A stretch of DNA of 64,000 nt from Aldrovandia affinis (taxonomy: Eukaryota; Chordata; Actinopteri; Notacanthiformes; Halosauridae), in contig JAINUG010000214.1 of NCBI GenBank assembly GCA_029706075.1, positions 124,001-188,000 on the forward strand, in the 5' to 3' direction. The translations under genes and the position numbers were made by a program. This document shows, piece after piece, positions 1-12,138 of the stretch. The notes beneath the pieces were generated by a model, which was not told the origin of the DNA, did not search any database, and was given only the letters and a program-made list of their open reading frames with translations. The first letter of the stretch is position 1. Each line of letters starts with the position of its first letter.

Positions 1-468
1 GAGTTCAGGGCTGTTTGGGTTTGGGATAGGCCCCTTAGTTCCAGTGAGGGGTATTCTTAATGCTACAGGGTACGAAGACATCTTAGCCAATTTGGCCAGC
101 ATGACTGTGCCCCTGTGCACAAAGCGAGGTCCATAAAGACATGGATAGACGAGTTTGGTGTGGAGGAACTCGATTGACCTGCACAGAGCCCTGACCTCAA
201 CCCCATTGAACACCTTTGGGAGGAATTAGAACGCCGATTGCGAGCCAGGCCTTCTCGTCCACCTCACAGATGCTCTTTTGGCTGAATGGACACAAATTCC
301 CACAGACACCCTCCAAAATCTTGTGGAAAGAAGAGCTGTCATAGCCGCAAAGAGGGGTCCAACTCCATATTAATGCCCATGGTTTTAGAATGGGATGTCC
401 AACAAACTCATATAGGTGTGATGGTCAAGTGTCCACTGACTTTTGGTCATATAGTGTATGTCTGTGGC
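1..468 (+). mobile_element. Degenerate 3' end of a Tc1/mariner-like transposon
   Basis: The window opens inside a Tc1-family transposase reading frame. Fragments in shifting frames read CAPVHKARSIKTW, then [20 protein letters not shown], which is the C-terminal part of the DDE catalytic domain, including the glutamate-containing NPIEHLWEELE block. In-frame stops and frameshifts (for example the TGA in cgattgacctgcac near 173) show it is dead. The right end runs to the gtcatatagtgtatg segment near 455-468, the kind of terminal repeat Tc1 elements carry. The left end lies outside the window. This is a relic with no coding capacity. Confidence 0.8.
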
Positions 469-491
469 TGTTTGAATTTTGTATTTATGGC

Positions 492-890
492 GGCATTGAA
501 TAGCGTAGCGGTCTAACGCACTCGCATTGACTGGCGCTTTGCGAGTGTGAGCTGCCTATTGCAGTCGTGGTTCAAAACCCGACTGCGTCAGTTCGACTCT
601 GGCCGGGAGCCCCGATCGGGGGCGGCATTTGGCTGTTCACCCAGGGGGTCGGGGGAGGTAAAGTGGACACAAGCTCGCCGAGGAGCAGTAGGGCGTTCCT
701 AAAGAGCAGGTGGGTGAAGTTCCGTCTCGGAGGAAGCGGATCATTACTGGCCTCGGGGATATTGGCTTGACCTGGAGGACGGGCGGCGGGTTTGTGAGGG
801 GAGGGCAAATCAAAATAAATAGAGGGTTGAATTGGCTACTAAATTAGGAGCAAAACAGGGAAAAAAATCTAACAAATAAAAATATATATT
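492..890 (+). repeat. tRNA-derived SINE, family A, copy 1
   Basis: The head is tRNA-like, with an A-box-like segment (tagcgtagcggtctaacgc) and a B-box-like segment (ggttcaaaaccc). It is followed by a body with gggagccccgatcgggggcggcatttggctg and an A-rich tail ending in caaataaaaata. At least six other copies or fragments of the same family occur in this window in both orientations, which is the main support for a dispersed SINE. The family name is not recognised. Confidence 0.75.
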
Positions 891-1142
891 TATTTGTGTC
901 TAGGTCTGATCCTGTAGCTGATTTGAGTTTTTTTTTTTTTTCAAGGATTGTTGTGTGAATTTGTGGGGAATTTGAAGTTGCATTAGAAGAGCAGAAGCAC
1001 AGTAAACCGTAGAAGTAAAAGTAGAAACTGGTTATTTTCAGTGTAAGGGGTAGCTGCAGACCCAGTGGCTGCTCTGTTCGTTCAGTGTTTAAAATATGTG
1101 AAGTTTCCAGGTCTAACGCAACTCATTGTTTTATCGTTGCAG

Positions 1143-1171
1143 TGGGGAGTCACAACGGAACATCACACAGG
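1143..1171 (+). CDS. SUGT1: Possible small SUGT1 exon between the TPR and CS regions
   Basis: A short segment lies between cgttgcag and gtgagc. It is 29 nt, so it leaves two nucleotides of an incomplete codon, which fits the one-nucleotide start phase of the secure exon at 4593. In that frame it reads WGVTTEHHT followed by GHDWY after splicing. The linker between the TPR and CS domains is poorly conserved, so similarity cannot confirm it. It could equally be a chance pair of splice-like sites. Confidence 0.3.
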
Positions 1172-1183
1172 GTGAGCGTGCAT

Positions 1184-1218
<35 letters not shown>
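1184..1218. repeat. (ATT)n microsatellite
   Basis: About eleven uninterrupted ATT units. Open frames across it are poly-Ile artefacts. Confidence 0.9.
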
Positions 1219-1219
<1 letters not shown>

Positions 1220-1861
1220 TCTTTGTTCTGCACATTTTAAAAGAGCATTCATTTGAGCAGTGTGATTCAGCAGTGTGCAAGAGGGCCAGAGCACATCCTT
1301 CACGTCCTGTTGGAGGAGAAACATCGACCCCCAAAAAAGAATAGATTTGATATCCGGGCTCTGACCTTGTGAGTGCTCACTCATGGCACGAGCCGGGAAC
1401 CGATCCGGTTCAGCTGTGCACCGGGAGGGTGTGGGATCCAGGCCCGCTGTTTGTCTGAGCGGTGCAGTGCTGTGCTGTCTAGTGATTGGGTAAATGAGGT
1501 ATCGTGAAAACAAAACAAAATGGGTGGAGCTACAATTAGCCGTCGGTCACGGACTTATTTGAACCAGTCAGAAGGGTTTTGCTCTTCAGAACGAGACACA
1601 ATCGCCGGTTGAGATCAGTGAGTTATTGGTGGCGTGTGGGATCTGCACACATTCACGGAGTCACTAGTGTTGTGTGCCTCAGGGGTGTCGTACGAGGTCA
1701 GCGGGGGTCATCACGTTCATTCCCCCCTGACATCAGACATACAAACTCTATAACCACCATCCCAAAACCCCCAAAGACCTCGACCTCACCTGTTCAGACA
1801 GGCCCTGGTGTCCTCTCTCCATGTCTCCTGTTACCCCTGCCTGTATAATTATTATTACGTT

Positions 1862-2268
1862 TTTAAAATTTGTTTCAGATTTTTTTTTAAATTCTTCCTG
1901 TTTTTCTCCCAGTTTAGTGGCTAATTACACCCTCTATTTTATTTCGATGTAACCCTCCCCACACGGGTCCACCGCTCGTCTCTACAAGGCAAGCTAACTC
2001 AGAGGGCAGCGAACTCCGCCTCCTTCAAGACGGAATTCGCCCACCCACATTCTGGACACTCCCTTATGTGCTTCACGGCGAACTCGTGCCGGCTCACCCT
2101 CCCCTCTCCCCTGGGGCGGAGAGCCAAACGCCGCCCCCGATTGGGGCTGACGACCAGCGCCGGTCTGGCAGAGACGGGTTTCGAACCGCGTCCCTGACAG
2201 GTGCACACCATATCGGACCAGCCAAAATGTCGTGCGTTAGACCGCTACGCTATCCGCCGCCCCAAACC
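1862..2268 (-). repeat. tRNA-derived SINE, family A, copy 2 (inverted)
   Basis: Minus-strand copy. The tRNA-like head is at 2165-2268 (gcgttagaccgctacgctatccg and gggtttcgaaccgcg on the plus strand). The body has ccgcccccgattggggctgac, and the tail is tttagtggctaattacaccctct followed by a T-run. It appears full length, matching copy 1 end to end. Confidence 0.75.
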
Positions 2269-2434
2269 CCTGCCTGTATTTTAACCTGTCTCTTGGTTGC
2301 GTTGTATCTCTGTCCCTTCCCTATGTGTTGTACAGCCCCTGGTCCTGCCCCTTCACCTCTGCCCCACCCCCCTTATTTGAGCCCCCCCCCCTTTTATTTT
2401 AATCTTCAAATGCTGTAATGTGCACAACAAAGCA

Positions 2435-2470
2435 TCATCATCATCATCATCATCATTATTATTATTATAA
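2435..2470. repeat. (ATC)n/(ATT)n microsatellite
   Basis: About seven ATC units merging into ATT units, just downstream of SINE copy 2. Confidence 0.8.
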
Positions 2471-2982
2471 TATTAAAGTTAAATAGCAGTCCAGACCGCA
2501 GAGCTGCCCAATCGGACGTGAGGAACGGGTGGAAATTGGCCCGCTGAAACGCACAGTGCAAAGCGGTAAAAAAAACAAGCACACAGGGATTCCTGTCCCT
2601 TCAGTGGAGCAAAAGCCCCACTGTGTTCGTGTGTGATGAGTCAGCCTGGACACTGAGCATTCACAAGGCAAGAAGCACCAAAAATAGCAAAGTGGTTTTT
2701 TCTTGGTGGACTTCCCTTTTCTACAGAGTGCTTTTTGACCACACGGAGGTGCTGTTTCACTGCTGCGAGCTCCGCAGCAGAAGCAGGCCCCTGAAAGGCC
2801 CAAACAGACTAGTGCTCTCGTCGTCCTCTCACCTCCAGACGTGACTGTGTGAACGCGCCCAGGACCTTTTAACATTGTCTTCTTTGTTATTTCTGCTCTG
2901 GTCCTTGCGACCGACGCATTCCTGCTTTCGTACGTAGCAGCAGGAGACCACGCCGCGGCTAAAGTGAGTACAAAGAGGACCA

Positions 2983-3143
<161 letters not shown>

Positions 3144-3412
3144 AGATATGCATGCAATTGGTGACTTTTAAAACGCAGCTGAACTTACATCTTCCTGCTT
3201 ATAAAGGTCATAAAGCCCTCACAGTCCATATGCTTTATTTGAATAATTATGAATTCTAATCATTAGTGGAGATTGCCTCCTGCTCACACACGTGGCATTT
3301 GTGAAGTAATGTGTGTGGACTCTTCCTCCACTCACACTTCATTGTTGTGTTTGAGCTTCAGCTTTAGTTTCCCCCGGGGGTGTAGGGGGCAAGGGGCTTG
3401 GTTTTTAGGACG

Positions 3413-4590
3413 ACTGGCAGTGTCACAGTGTTTTGGGTCCCTGTTTCACTGGCAGTGTCACAGTGTTTTGGGTCCCTGTTTCACTGGCAGTGTCACAGTG
3501 TTTTAGGTCCCTGTTTCACTGGCAGTGTCACAGTGTTTTGGGTCCTGTTTCACTGGCAGTGTCACAGTGTTTTGGGTCCCCGTTTCACTGGCAGTGTCAC
3601 AGTGTTTTGGGTCCCTGTTTCACTGGCAGTGTCACAGTGTTTTGGGTCCCGTTTCACTGGCAGTGTCACAGTGTTTTGGGTCCCGTTTCACTGGCAGTGT
3701 CACAGTGTTTTGGGTCCCTGTTTCACTGGCAGTGTCACAGTGTTTTGGGTCCTGTTTCACTGGCAGTGTCACAGTGTTTTAGGTCCTGTTTCACTGGCAG
3801 TGCCACAGTGTTTTGGGTCCCTGTTTCACTGGCAGTGTCACAGTGTTTTGGGTCCCCGTTTCACTGGCAGTGTCACAGTGTTTTGGGTCCCTCTTTCACT
3901 GGCAGTGTCACAGTGTTTTAGGTCCCTGTTTCACTGGCAGTGTCACAGTGTTTTGGGTCCTGTTTCACTGGCAGTGTCACAGTGTTTTGGGTCCCTGTTT
4001 CACTGGCAGTGTCAGTGTTTTAGGTCCCTGTTTCACTGGCAGTGTCACAGTGTTTTGGGTCCTGTTTCACTGGCAGTGTCACAGTGTTTTGGGTCCCCGT
4101 TTCACTGGCAGTGTCAGTGTTTTGGGTCCCTGTTTCACTGGCAGTGTCACAGTGTTTTGGGTCCCCGTTTCACTGGCAGTGTCACAGTGTTTTGGGTCCC
4201 TGTTTCACTGGCAGTGTCACAGTGTTTTGGGTCCCCGTTTCACTAGCAGTGTCACAGTGTTTTGGGTCCCTGTTTCACTGGCAGTGTCACAGTGTTTTGG
4301 GTCCCTGTTTCACTGGCAGTGTCACAGTGTTTTGGGTCCCTGTTTCACTGGCAGTGTCACAGTGTTTTGGGTCCCTGTTTCACTGGCAGTGTCACAGTGT
4401 TTTAGGTCCCTGTTTCACTGGCAGTGTCACAGTGTTTTGGGTCCTGTTTCACTGGCAGTGTCACAGTGTTTTGGGTCCCCGTTTCACTGGCAGTGTCACA
4501 GTGTTTTGGGTCCCTGTTTCACTGGCAGTGTCACAGTGTTTTGGGTCCCCGTTTCACTGGCAGTGTCACAGTGTTTTGGGTCCCTGTTTC
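3413..4590 (+). repeat. 35-bp minisatellite, about 34 copies, abutting a SUGT1 splice acceptor
   Basis: The unit is cagtgtcacagtgttttggg plus tccctgtttcactgg, repeated about 34 times with small length variants: units missing one base after ggtcc, and three or more units lacking the tra-cac triplet. The last unit ends tgttttgggtccctgtttcag and its AG is the acceptor of the SUGT1 exon at 4593. The polypyrimidine tract of that exon is therefore part of the repeat. All three plus frames stay open for hundreds of codons because the unit lacks stops. These are not genes. Confidence 0.95.
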
Positions 4591-4592
4591 AG

Positions 4593-4689
4593 GCACGACT
4601 GGTACCAGACGGATTCTCAGGTGATCGTCACGATCATGGTGAAGAACGCCAGGAAGGAAGACGTCAGCGTCACGTTTGAAGAGAAAGAG
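4593..4689 (+). CDS. SUGT1: SUGT1 exon: start of CS domain
   Basis: Flanked by tgtttcag and gtgagtg. It begins with one base completing a split codon and ends in phase 0. It encodes [20 protein letters not shown] then [12 protein letters not shown], the first strands of the CS domain. Its acceptor is supplied by the adjacent minisatellite. Confidence 0.95.
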
Positions 4690-7600
4690 GTGAGTGAGTC
4701 ATCTCTGATCAAACGAGGCCCACAACGAGGCCCCTGTCCTGCTCGGGTCCGGGGTCCTCAGGCGCCGTGGGTTTAATTAAACGGTGAGGAGCGTATTTAA
4801 CAGCAGGGAGGCAGGTGAAGGGCTGCTCTGCCGTAGCGCCACACGCCAGAGACAGACACGCGTTTCAACCGCTGTGACACTCATTCGTTGGGTCTGTGTC
4901 TCACAATCGTCTGCCATTACTCACGTGTAATAACGTGCTGAAAGATTTAACTACATATATATATACTCAGTGGCCACTTTATTAGGTACACCTACTCGTT
5001 AATGTAATGATCTAATCAGCCAATCATGTGACAGCAACTCAATGCATAAGAGCATGCAGATATGGTCAGGAGGTTCAGTTGTTGTTCAGACCAAAAATCT
5101 GAATGGGGAAGAAATGTGATCTAAGTGACTGACCATGGAATGATTGTTGGTGCCAGACGGGGTGGTGTGAGTATCTCATAAACTGCTGATCTCCTGAGAT
5201 TTTCACACACAACAGTCTATAGAGTTTACAGAGAATGGTGCGAAAAACAAAAAACATCCAGTGAGCGGCAGTTCTGTGGGTGAAAACGCCTTGTTAATGA
5301 GAGAGGTCAGAGGAGAATGGCCAGACTGGTTCAAGCTGACAGGAAGATGTCAGTAACTCAAATAACCTCGCGTTACAACAGTGGTACGCAGAAAAGCATC
5401 TATGAACGTACAACACGTCGAACCTTGAAGTGGATGGGCTACAGCAGCAGAAGACCACACCAGGTTCCACTCCCTTCAGCTAAGAACAGGAAAGTGAGGT
5501 TACAGTGGGCACAGGCTCACCAAAACTGGACAGTTGAAGATTGGAAAAACGTTGCCTGGTCTGACGAATCTCGATTTCTGCTGCGACATGCAGATGGTAG
5601 GGCCAGAATTTGGTGTAAACAACATGAATCCATGCATCCATCCTGCCTTGTGTCAACGGTTCAGGCTGCTGGTGGTGGTGTAATGGTGTGGGGAATGTTT
5701 TCTTGGCACACATTAGGCCCCTTAATACCAAGTGAGCATCGTTTAAATGCCACAGCCTACCTGAGTCTTGTTGCTGACTATGTGCATCCCTTTATGGCCA
5801 CAGTCTACCCATCTTCTAATGGCTACTTCCAGCAGGATAATGCGCCATGTCACAAAGCACACGTCATCTCAAGCTGGTTCCACGAACATGACAATGAGTT
5901 CAGTGTACTCCGATGGCCTCCACAGTCACCAGATCTCAGTCCAATAGAGCACCTTTGGGATGTGGTGGAACAGGAGATTCGTAACATGAATTTACAGCTG
6001 ACAAATCTGCAGCAACTGCGTGATGCCATCATGTCAACATGGACCAGAATCTCTGAGGAATGTTTCCAGCACCTTGTTGAATCCATGCCATGATGAGTTC
6101 AGGCTGTTCTGGGGGCAAAGGGGGGTCCTACCCAGTACTAGAAAGGGGTACCTAATAAAGTGGCCACTGAGGTGCCCAGAACAGCCTGAATTCTTCGTGG
6201 CATGGATTCAACAAGGCGCTGGAAACATTCCTCAGAGATTCTGGTCCATGTTGACATAATAGCATCACGCAGTTGCTGCAGATTTGTCGGCGTGAGTGAA
6301 CCTGTGTTTGATCTGTTCTGTAAATTAATGAAAGTTTTCAGTTCTGTATGATAATTTTGTGCAAATGAGATGGAAATTAGATAAAATATTAATTTAGCGA
6401 TGTGTGTTATCTGCCTGCGGGGCTCCTAGACCCCAGTCTGGCTCAAAACGCTGTCCATATGGCAGCCATGTACAGTAGAGCTGTGTGAGGGAGGGGCGCA
6501 TGCCCGCTGGCGGAGAGGAGGGGAGGGGAGGGGAGGGGAGAGGAGGGGGCTCTTGCTCGATTGCACGGTGTGTCTTGTCTTTCCTGTTTGTAGTCCTGTC
6601 AGTGCTTACACATTAACACGGTCAGTATTTTTTAATTCCATACACACTTAATTCCATAAACACTTAGTACTTTTTCAGTGACTTTCAAGAATTCTGTCAG
6701 TACTTCCACAGTGACTTTCATTAACACTCAGTACTTTCACAGTGAATTTCTCTTTGAAGGAATTCCCTCTCTTTGAATTTCTCTTCTCCCTTCCTCTTTG
6801 AATATTTTACAATCATGTTCCCTCGTGGTTGTATTGTGTGAATGTTTTATCTGTGTTGTGTGAAAACTGCTGTACGTGAAATACTTCTGGGGCGTGGTAG
6901 AAGTAGAGGACCAGATGTCATTGTGCCTTTCTCAGACTACTTTACTCTGAGAAGCAGTAGGGCTGTACCAGGATCAGCTTGTGCTGAGATAATCCACTCA
7001 GACTACTTTACTCTGAAAGCAGTAGGGCTGTACCAGGATCAGCTTGTGCTGAGATAATCCACTCAGACTACTTTACTCTGAAAGCAGTAGGGCTGTACCA
7101 GGATCAGCTTGTGCTGAGATAATCCACTCAGACGACTTTACTCTGAAAGCAGTAGGGCTGTACCAGGATCAGCTTGTGCTCCTCTCCTCAGCTGACGGCC
7201 CTGGTGAAGGCCCCGTTGGGAGAAGACTGGTGTTTGACGATCCCCCTCCTGCATCCTGTGGTTCCGCAACAGAGCACCTTCAAAGTCCTGTCCACCAAGG
7301 TGAGTCCCCTCCACCTGTGACTCGGTGTGTCCACTGTTAAAATGCTGGGGGGCCTCGGGTGGCGTAGCGGTAAAGGCACTCGCCCGGAATGAAAGTTTCC
7401 CACTGCAGTCCCGTTCGGGGCGGCGATTGGCTGTCCGGCATTGTCACTGCCGGTCCCAGAACTACGGCAGCGAGCTCGCAGTATGAGAGGGGGGGGAGAA
7501 TAGTTGACATGAAAAGAGAGCACAATTGGCAGTTTGGGATCCACACAGTCCACACTGTCCTTTAGAGAGGCCCCCACTGCAGAGTGGCCCGCCGCCAGAT

Positions 7601-9440
7601 CGCACATCTGACCAGAGAGAGGTGAAGCGTTCGACTGTGCGCAAAAGGGGAACACACCTCCAGAAAGAGCAGCAGTAAGCTTTTCGGCGGAAGCAAGTGG
7701 ACGTGCCCAAGTGTTCACGAGTAGTTCACTGCGTAAGTGACCGGGCCAGACCTTCTGGAGCGGAACCACCGAGCTGTTAATTGAGTGAGCGTGGTGAGCC
7801 CTGTGCGTTGAGAGGGACAGGGGGAGAAAGAGAGGGAGGGAGATATTGGGAGTTGGAGAGAAGAGTGGGAAAGGGAGAGGAGGAGGCGGAGAGATATTGA
7901 GAGGAGGAGGGGGAGAGGGGGAGAGAGGGGGAGAGAAGAGTGGGAAAGGGGAGAGGAGGAGAGATATTGAGAGGAGGAGAGAAGTGGCTCGTAGACTCAG
8001 GCCACTCTCTTCAGAGGGAGAGCCAGGCTGCAGCGCTGTGCTGCTGGGGGTCACTCAGGCGTGGTTTAAAGAGCATTACATCTGAGCACTGTGAGCACAC
8101 TCACGGGGCGGGGTTCACAGTGGATCGGCCCGTCGTCACGACCGGATCGCCAATGGCTTTCTCTGTGTGTGTGTCTGTGTCTGTGTCTGTGTCTGTGTCT
8201 GTGTCTGTGTGTGTGTGTGTGTGTGAGTGAACTTTTTTCTGAAAGGTGTATTGGCTATTGAACAGTTAACGGATCATTTAGATTATCTGTGTGATGCGAA
8301 ATCTGTGTGTGTGCGGCCTTAAGGGCAGTTTATGCTTTATGCGACAAGTGTCCCGCGACACGTTGCACGACGTTAAGTTTTGAGCTTTCATACTTTCCGC
8401 GACTCGGCGGAAACCAGCTGAGCAAACTGACATTTATTTACTTCAACAAAAAAGACTAACGTTAGCAAGCTTTATTTGGCCGTGGTACCAGGTTGTTAGC
8501 TAGCTAGCTACATATCGATAGTTTTGCTTAGCTAACGTTAACATAGAAATTGTACCTGTCTCGCAACTGTTTCCACTTATATCTGCATTCAAGCTCGTCT
8601 CTGTTGAGATTCCTTGAAATCTCCCCCCATGAATGGCTGTCTTTATGATGTCTTTATAATAATTTCTTGAGGAGTTATACATTTGAGGATACCTGCTCCG
8701 CAAACAATTATTAAAAACCGGCCATTGCAATAACATGAAAACAACAAAACAAAGTCAGATGGAAGTAGTATTCTGTATCTCCATGGCAATGGCGTTTACC
8801 TCGTCATTCCAACCAATCAGATTACGTGACATTTTATGACGCCGTCTGCGACCTTTAATTTTTCTGGAGGTACAGGACAACCTCCGCGATGCTGCTCTGC
8901 GACACATTTCTGTCCTTTTGACATGACTTTTGTCCCGCGACGTGTTGTGCGACACTTGCCGCGTAAAGCATAAATTGGCCTTCAGGGGGTGTGGTGCCTT
9001 TCAGTAGTGTAGCAGTGTGTGTGTGTGTGTGTGTGTGTTAGGGGGTGTGGTGTGGTGTTTTTCAGTAGTGTAGCAGTGTGTGTGTGTTGGGGGAACATGG
9101 CTCTCATTTTCTAGTGTAGAGAATATCCAGTACTGCATCAACCCTGGATTTGAATAGCCCAAGTGTCTCTGCCCACATGACCTGGGAAGCTGTTCCAGGC
9201 ACTGGAGTGTAGATCTCTCTGCTTGCGGGTGAAAGTATGGTGTATTTCAGCAGTGTAGTTGTACGTGTGTGTGTATGCATGTATGCATGCGTGCATGCGT
9301 GCGTGCGTGTGTGTGTGTGTATACGTGTATGCGTGTGTATGCCTGTGCGTGCGTGTGGGTATGCGTGTATGCATGTGTGTGTGTATGCCTGTGTCGGTAT
9401 GCGTGTATGCATGCATGCGTGTGTATGTGTGTGAGAGGGG

Positions 9441-9471
<31 letters not shown>

Positions 9472-9637
9472 GTGCATGTATGTATGTATGTGTGTGTGTG
9501 TGTATGTATGTGAGTGAGCATGTGAGTGCGAGTGCGTGAGTGTGTGTGTGTGAGTGTGTGCGAGTGCGTGTATGTGTGTTACTGTGTGAGTGTGAGAGGG
9601 TGAGTGAGTGAGTGTGAGTGAGTGTGAGTGAGTGTGA

Positions 9638-9688
<51 letters not shown>

Positions 9689-12104
9689 AGTGCGTGTATG
9701 TGTGTTACTGTGTGACTGTGAGAGTGTGTGGTGTGTGTGTGTGTGTGTGTGAGAGAGGGTGAACACGCCCTGCTCCGTGGGCCCCTGCTGCAGCGGAGCG
9801 TGCGTCAGGCCCCCTCTTTGGGCGAGCAGGGGGTCACACCTCACAAAGGCCTGTTTGTTCAGCGGCCCACAGGGCTCCCAGGGCAAGCCTGGCCCTGACG
9901 GGCGCGCCGGCACAAAGGCTGCTCAGTCTCCCACGCCGGGGCTGCTCTCCGAACATCCTCCCTCCTCCTCCTCCTCCTCCTCTCTCCTCCTCCTGCGTCT
10001 GCTCCCTCGCACAGGGGGACCTTCAACAGGGAGCGCTTCTCTTCCAGGAGGAGGGGGGAAAAGCAAAATAAAAGTTGTTTTTAGCACAGCGCCCCGCCGA
10101 TCCCCCGAGCCCTCGGTGGGAGTGGTTGGGACCGGATTCCTTCAGTTCAAATAACATCTCTGCAGCTCTCGAGGTGAAAGCCGTCTCTGCGAACGAGATG
10201 GAAACCCTTCTCTCCCCACGTATTCATCCTCCTTTAAAAACAAAACAAACATATATATATATATATATATTATTTCTGTTTACATTTTTTTTTGGTGGAG
10301 GGTTTGTCTAATTTTCATAATTTTTTTACAACCAAAGATGGTTCCAAACGTCAAAATGTCATGTCTCAACGTGAAATGTGAAATTTGAAGAAGTAGCATT
10401 CCGTGACTCCTTCTACTACAATAGTCAACCCTGAGAAATCATAAGCTTTGAAGCGATCTCTCTGACACCAGGACATCAGAGAGAGAGGACTGTGTGTGTG
10501 TGTGTCTCAGCAGGTCTCTGGTCCTGTGTTGTGTGTGTGTGTGCGTGTGTGCGTGCGCGTGTGACAGCAGACTGGTTTCCTTGTAAATGGCTGATTAGAT
10601 TTTATGTGAATGAATGAAAATGTGAATATTGTCTGCTAAGGTTATAACTACACACTAATATGTTCCCATTTCCCCCAAAGAAAGCACAGGGTTCAACCGC
10701 CCCCTCCAGTGGCCCAGTTGGGTTGGTAGCCTAGGTCAGAAAGTCTACTGGCCTAAAAATAAATTCCACTGAACTGACCCAATTAAAAAAAGTAACTGAG
10801 TGCCAATAAATTGCTTATTCATCCCATTCAATAAGGAAATTCAGCATCACACCCTTAAGTTAACTGGATGTGCCATATAGGCCTAGGCTGCTATGAAATA
10901 CAGTAGGGCTATCAACTGTACCCAAGAATGCCATTCATTACTAAAAAATATTACTATTACAATACATTTGAATATATATATATATTTAGGCCAATATCCT
11001 ACACGATTAAAACAATGAGCAACATCATGCCTTTTTTACTTTCACTTGTAGGCTTAATTCAGAACGAGTGGCAGGTCTTCCTCATTTAACTGAGATTTAT
11101 AAACCTGTAGGACAGCTAATGGTAACTTATTTTTACCAACGACTTAGTACAGTAACTAGCTAAACTAAATTGAAGACATTGGAGAATGAGGGAAAGTTGA
11201 TTTGAGTCTCATAACCGAAACTCGCGCTGCCTCGACGTTCGCGAATTAGCGTGTGAACACGATTCTGCAGTGTCCCGCTAATAAAGGGTGAAGTTGGTCA
11301 ATATTAGGAGCTGAAAAATAATTCTGGTATCGCTAGAAAGTAGATAATCTCCCCTATATCACTACCAGGCTGTTAAACCCTTCAAATATATGCTAATTCA
11401 GATGTCTCTGTTTCAATAACACCTTCCCTTCTCTCTTCGTTTGAGTAGAACTGCAAGTATTTTTAATTAGGCTACAATTCGCTCAGTTAGGATATAGCCT
11501 AAACTATACTATAAATTAGAAACAGGGCTAAATAAAATAGATTAGGCTATACCTACAAGTTAACTGTAGTAACTCCTGAGCAGTGCAGGGAAGAAACCAA
11601 TAAGAGCCAGCAATGCAGCTGCTATTCCGCTGCGCAAGACGAACGCAAAATAAAAGGACACGCAGAAACTTTTCAAAAAACATTCAATTTGTGGCGGCCA
11701 ATGCTGAAAACTGTATTACCGGTCAACTAAAATTGGTATGGCCATGCCTTACCTACATGGAAAGTGGTATGGCGTTAGCCATAGTTATCGAAGTATTTCG
11801 TCAACATATCATACTCATCATTTTTGCCCATATCGCCCAGCTCTGGCGTGGAGTGCCACAGTGCTCGTGATAGCTAGTCAATCGCAACATCGTTAGAGGA
11901 GTAAATTAGGTGTGGCTTCAGTCACTTTAGCCTGTAAATAAAAGATGCTGCCGTTCCATTCAAGTTTGAACATTTAGACCAGACTGACGCAACACAAACT
12001 GACCGATAATTATCGGCCACTGCCTTTGGTATATTCAATTTTATCGGCGATAAGCCGATGGCAGTCAACAAGGCAAGTGTCGGCCGATATTCGTGCACCC
12101 CCAG

Positions 12105-12138
<34 letters not shown>

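Noticed and set aside
3413..4590. CRISPR-like array
   Set aside because: Units are contiguous with no unique spacers and the genome is a vertebrate. It is a minisatellite. The same applies to the 42-bp array at 41.0-41.5 kb.
3398..4776. Several 160-288 codon open frames with SLAVSQCFGS/FHWQCHSVLG repeats
   Set aside because: Pure products of the 35-bp minisatellite, open in all three plus frames with equal length. Only the last segment after 4593 is coding, as a SUGT1 exon.
7188..8054. 288-residue minus-strand frame
   Set aside because: Composed of Pro/Ser/Leu low complexity from a GGAGA tract, overlapping a SUGT1 exon and a SINE on the other strand.
9104..9913. 269-residue HTHT-rich minus frame
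   Set aside because: GT microsatellite artefact. Only its last 40 codons resemble a LINE C-terminus and are listed as such.
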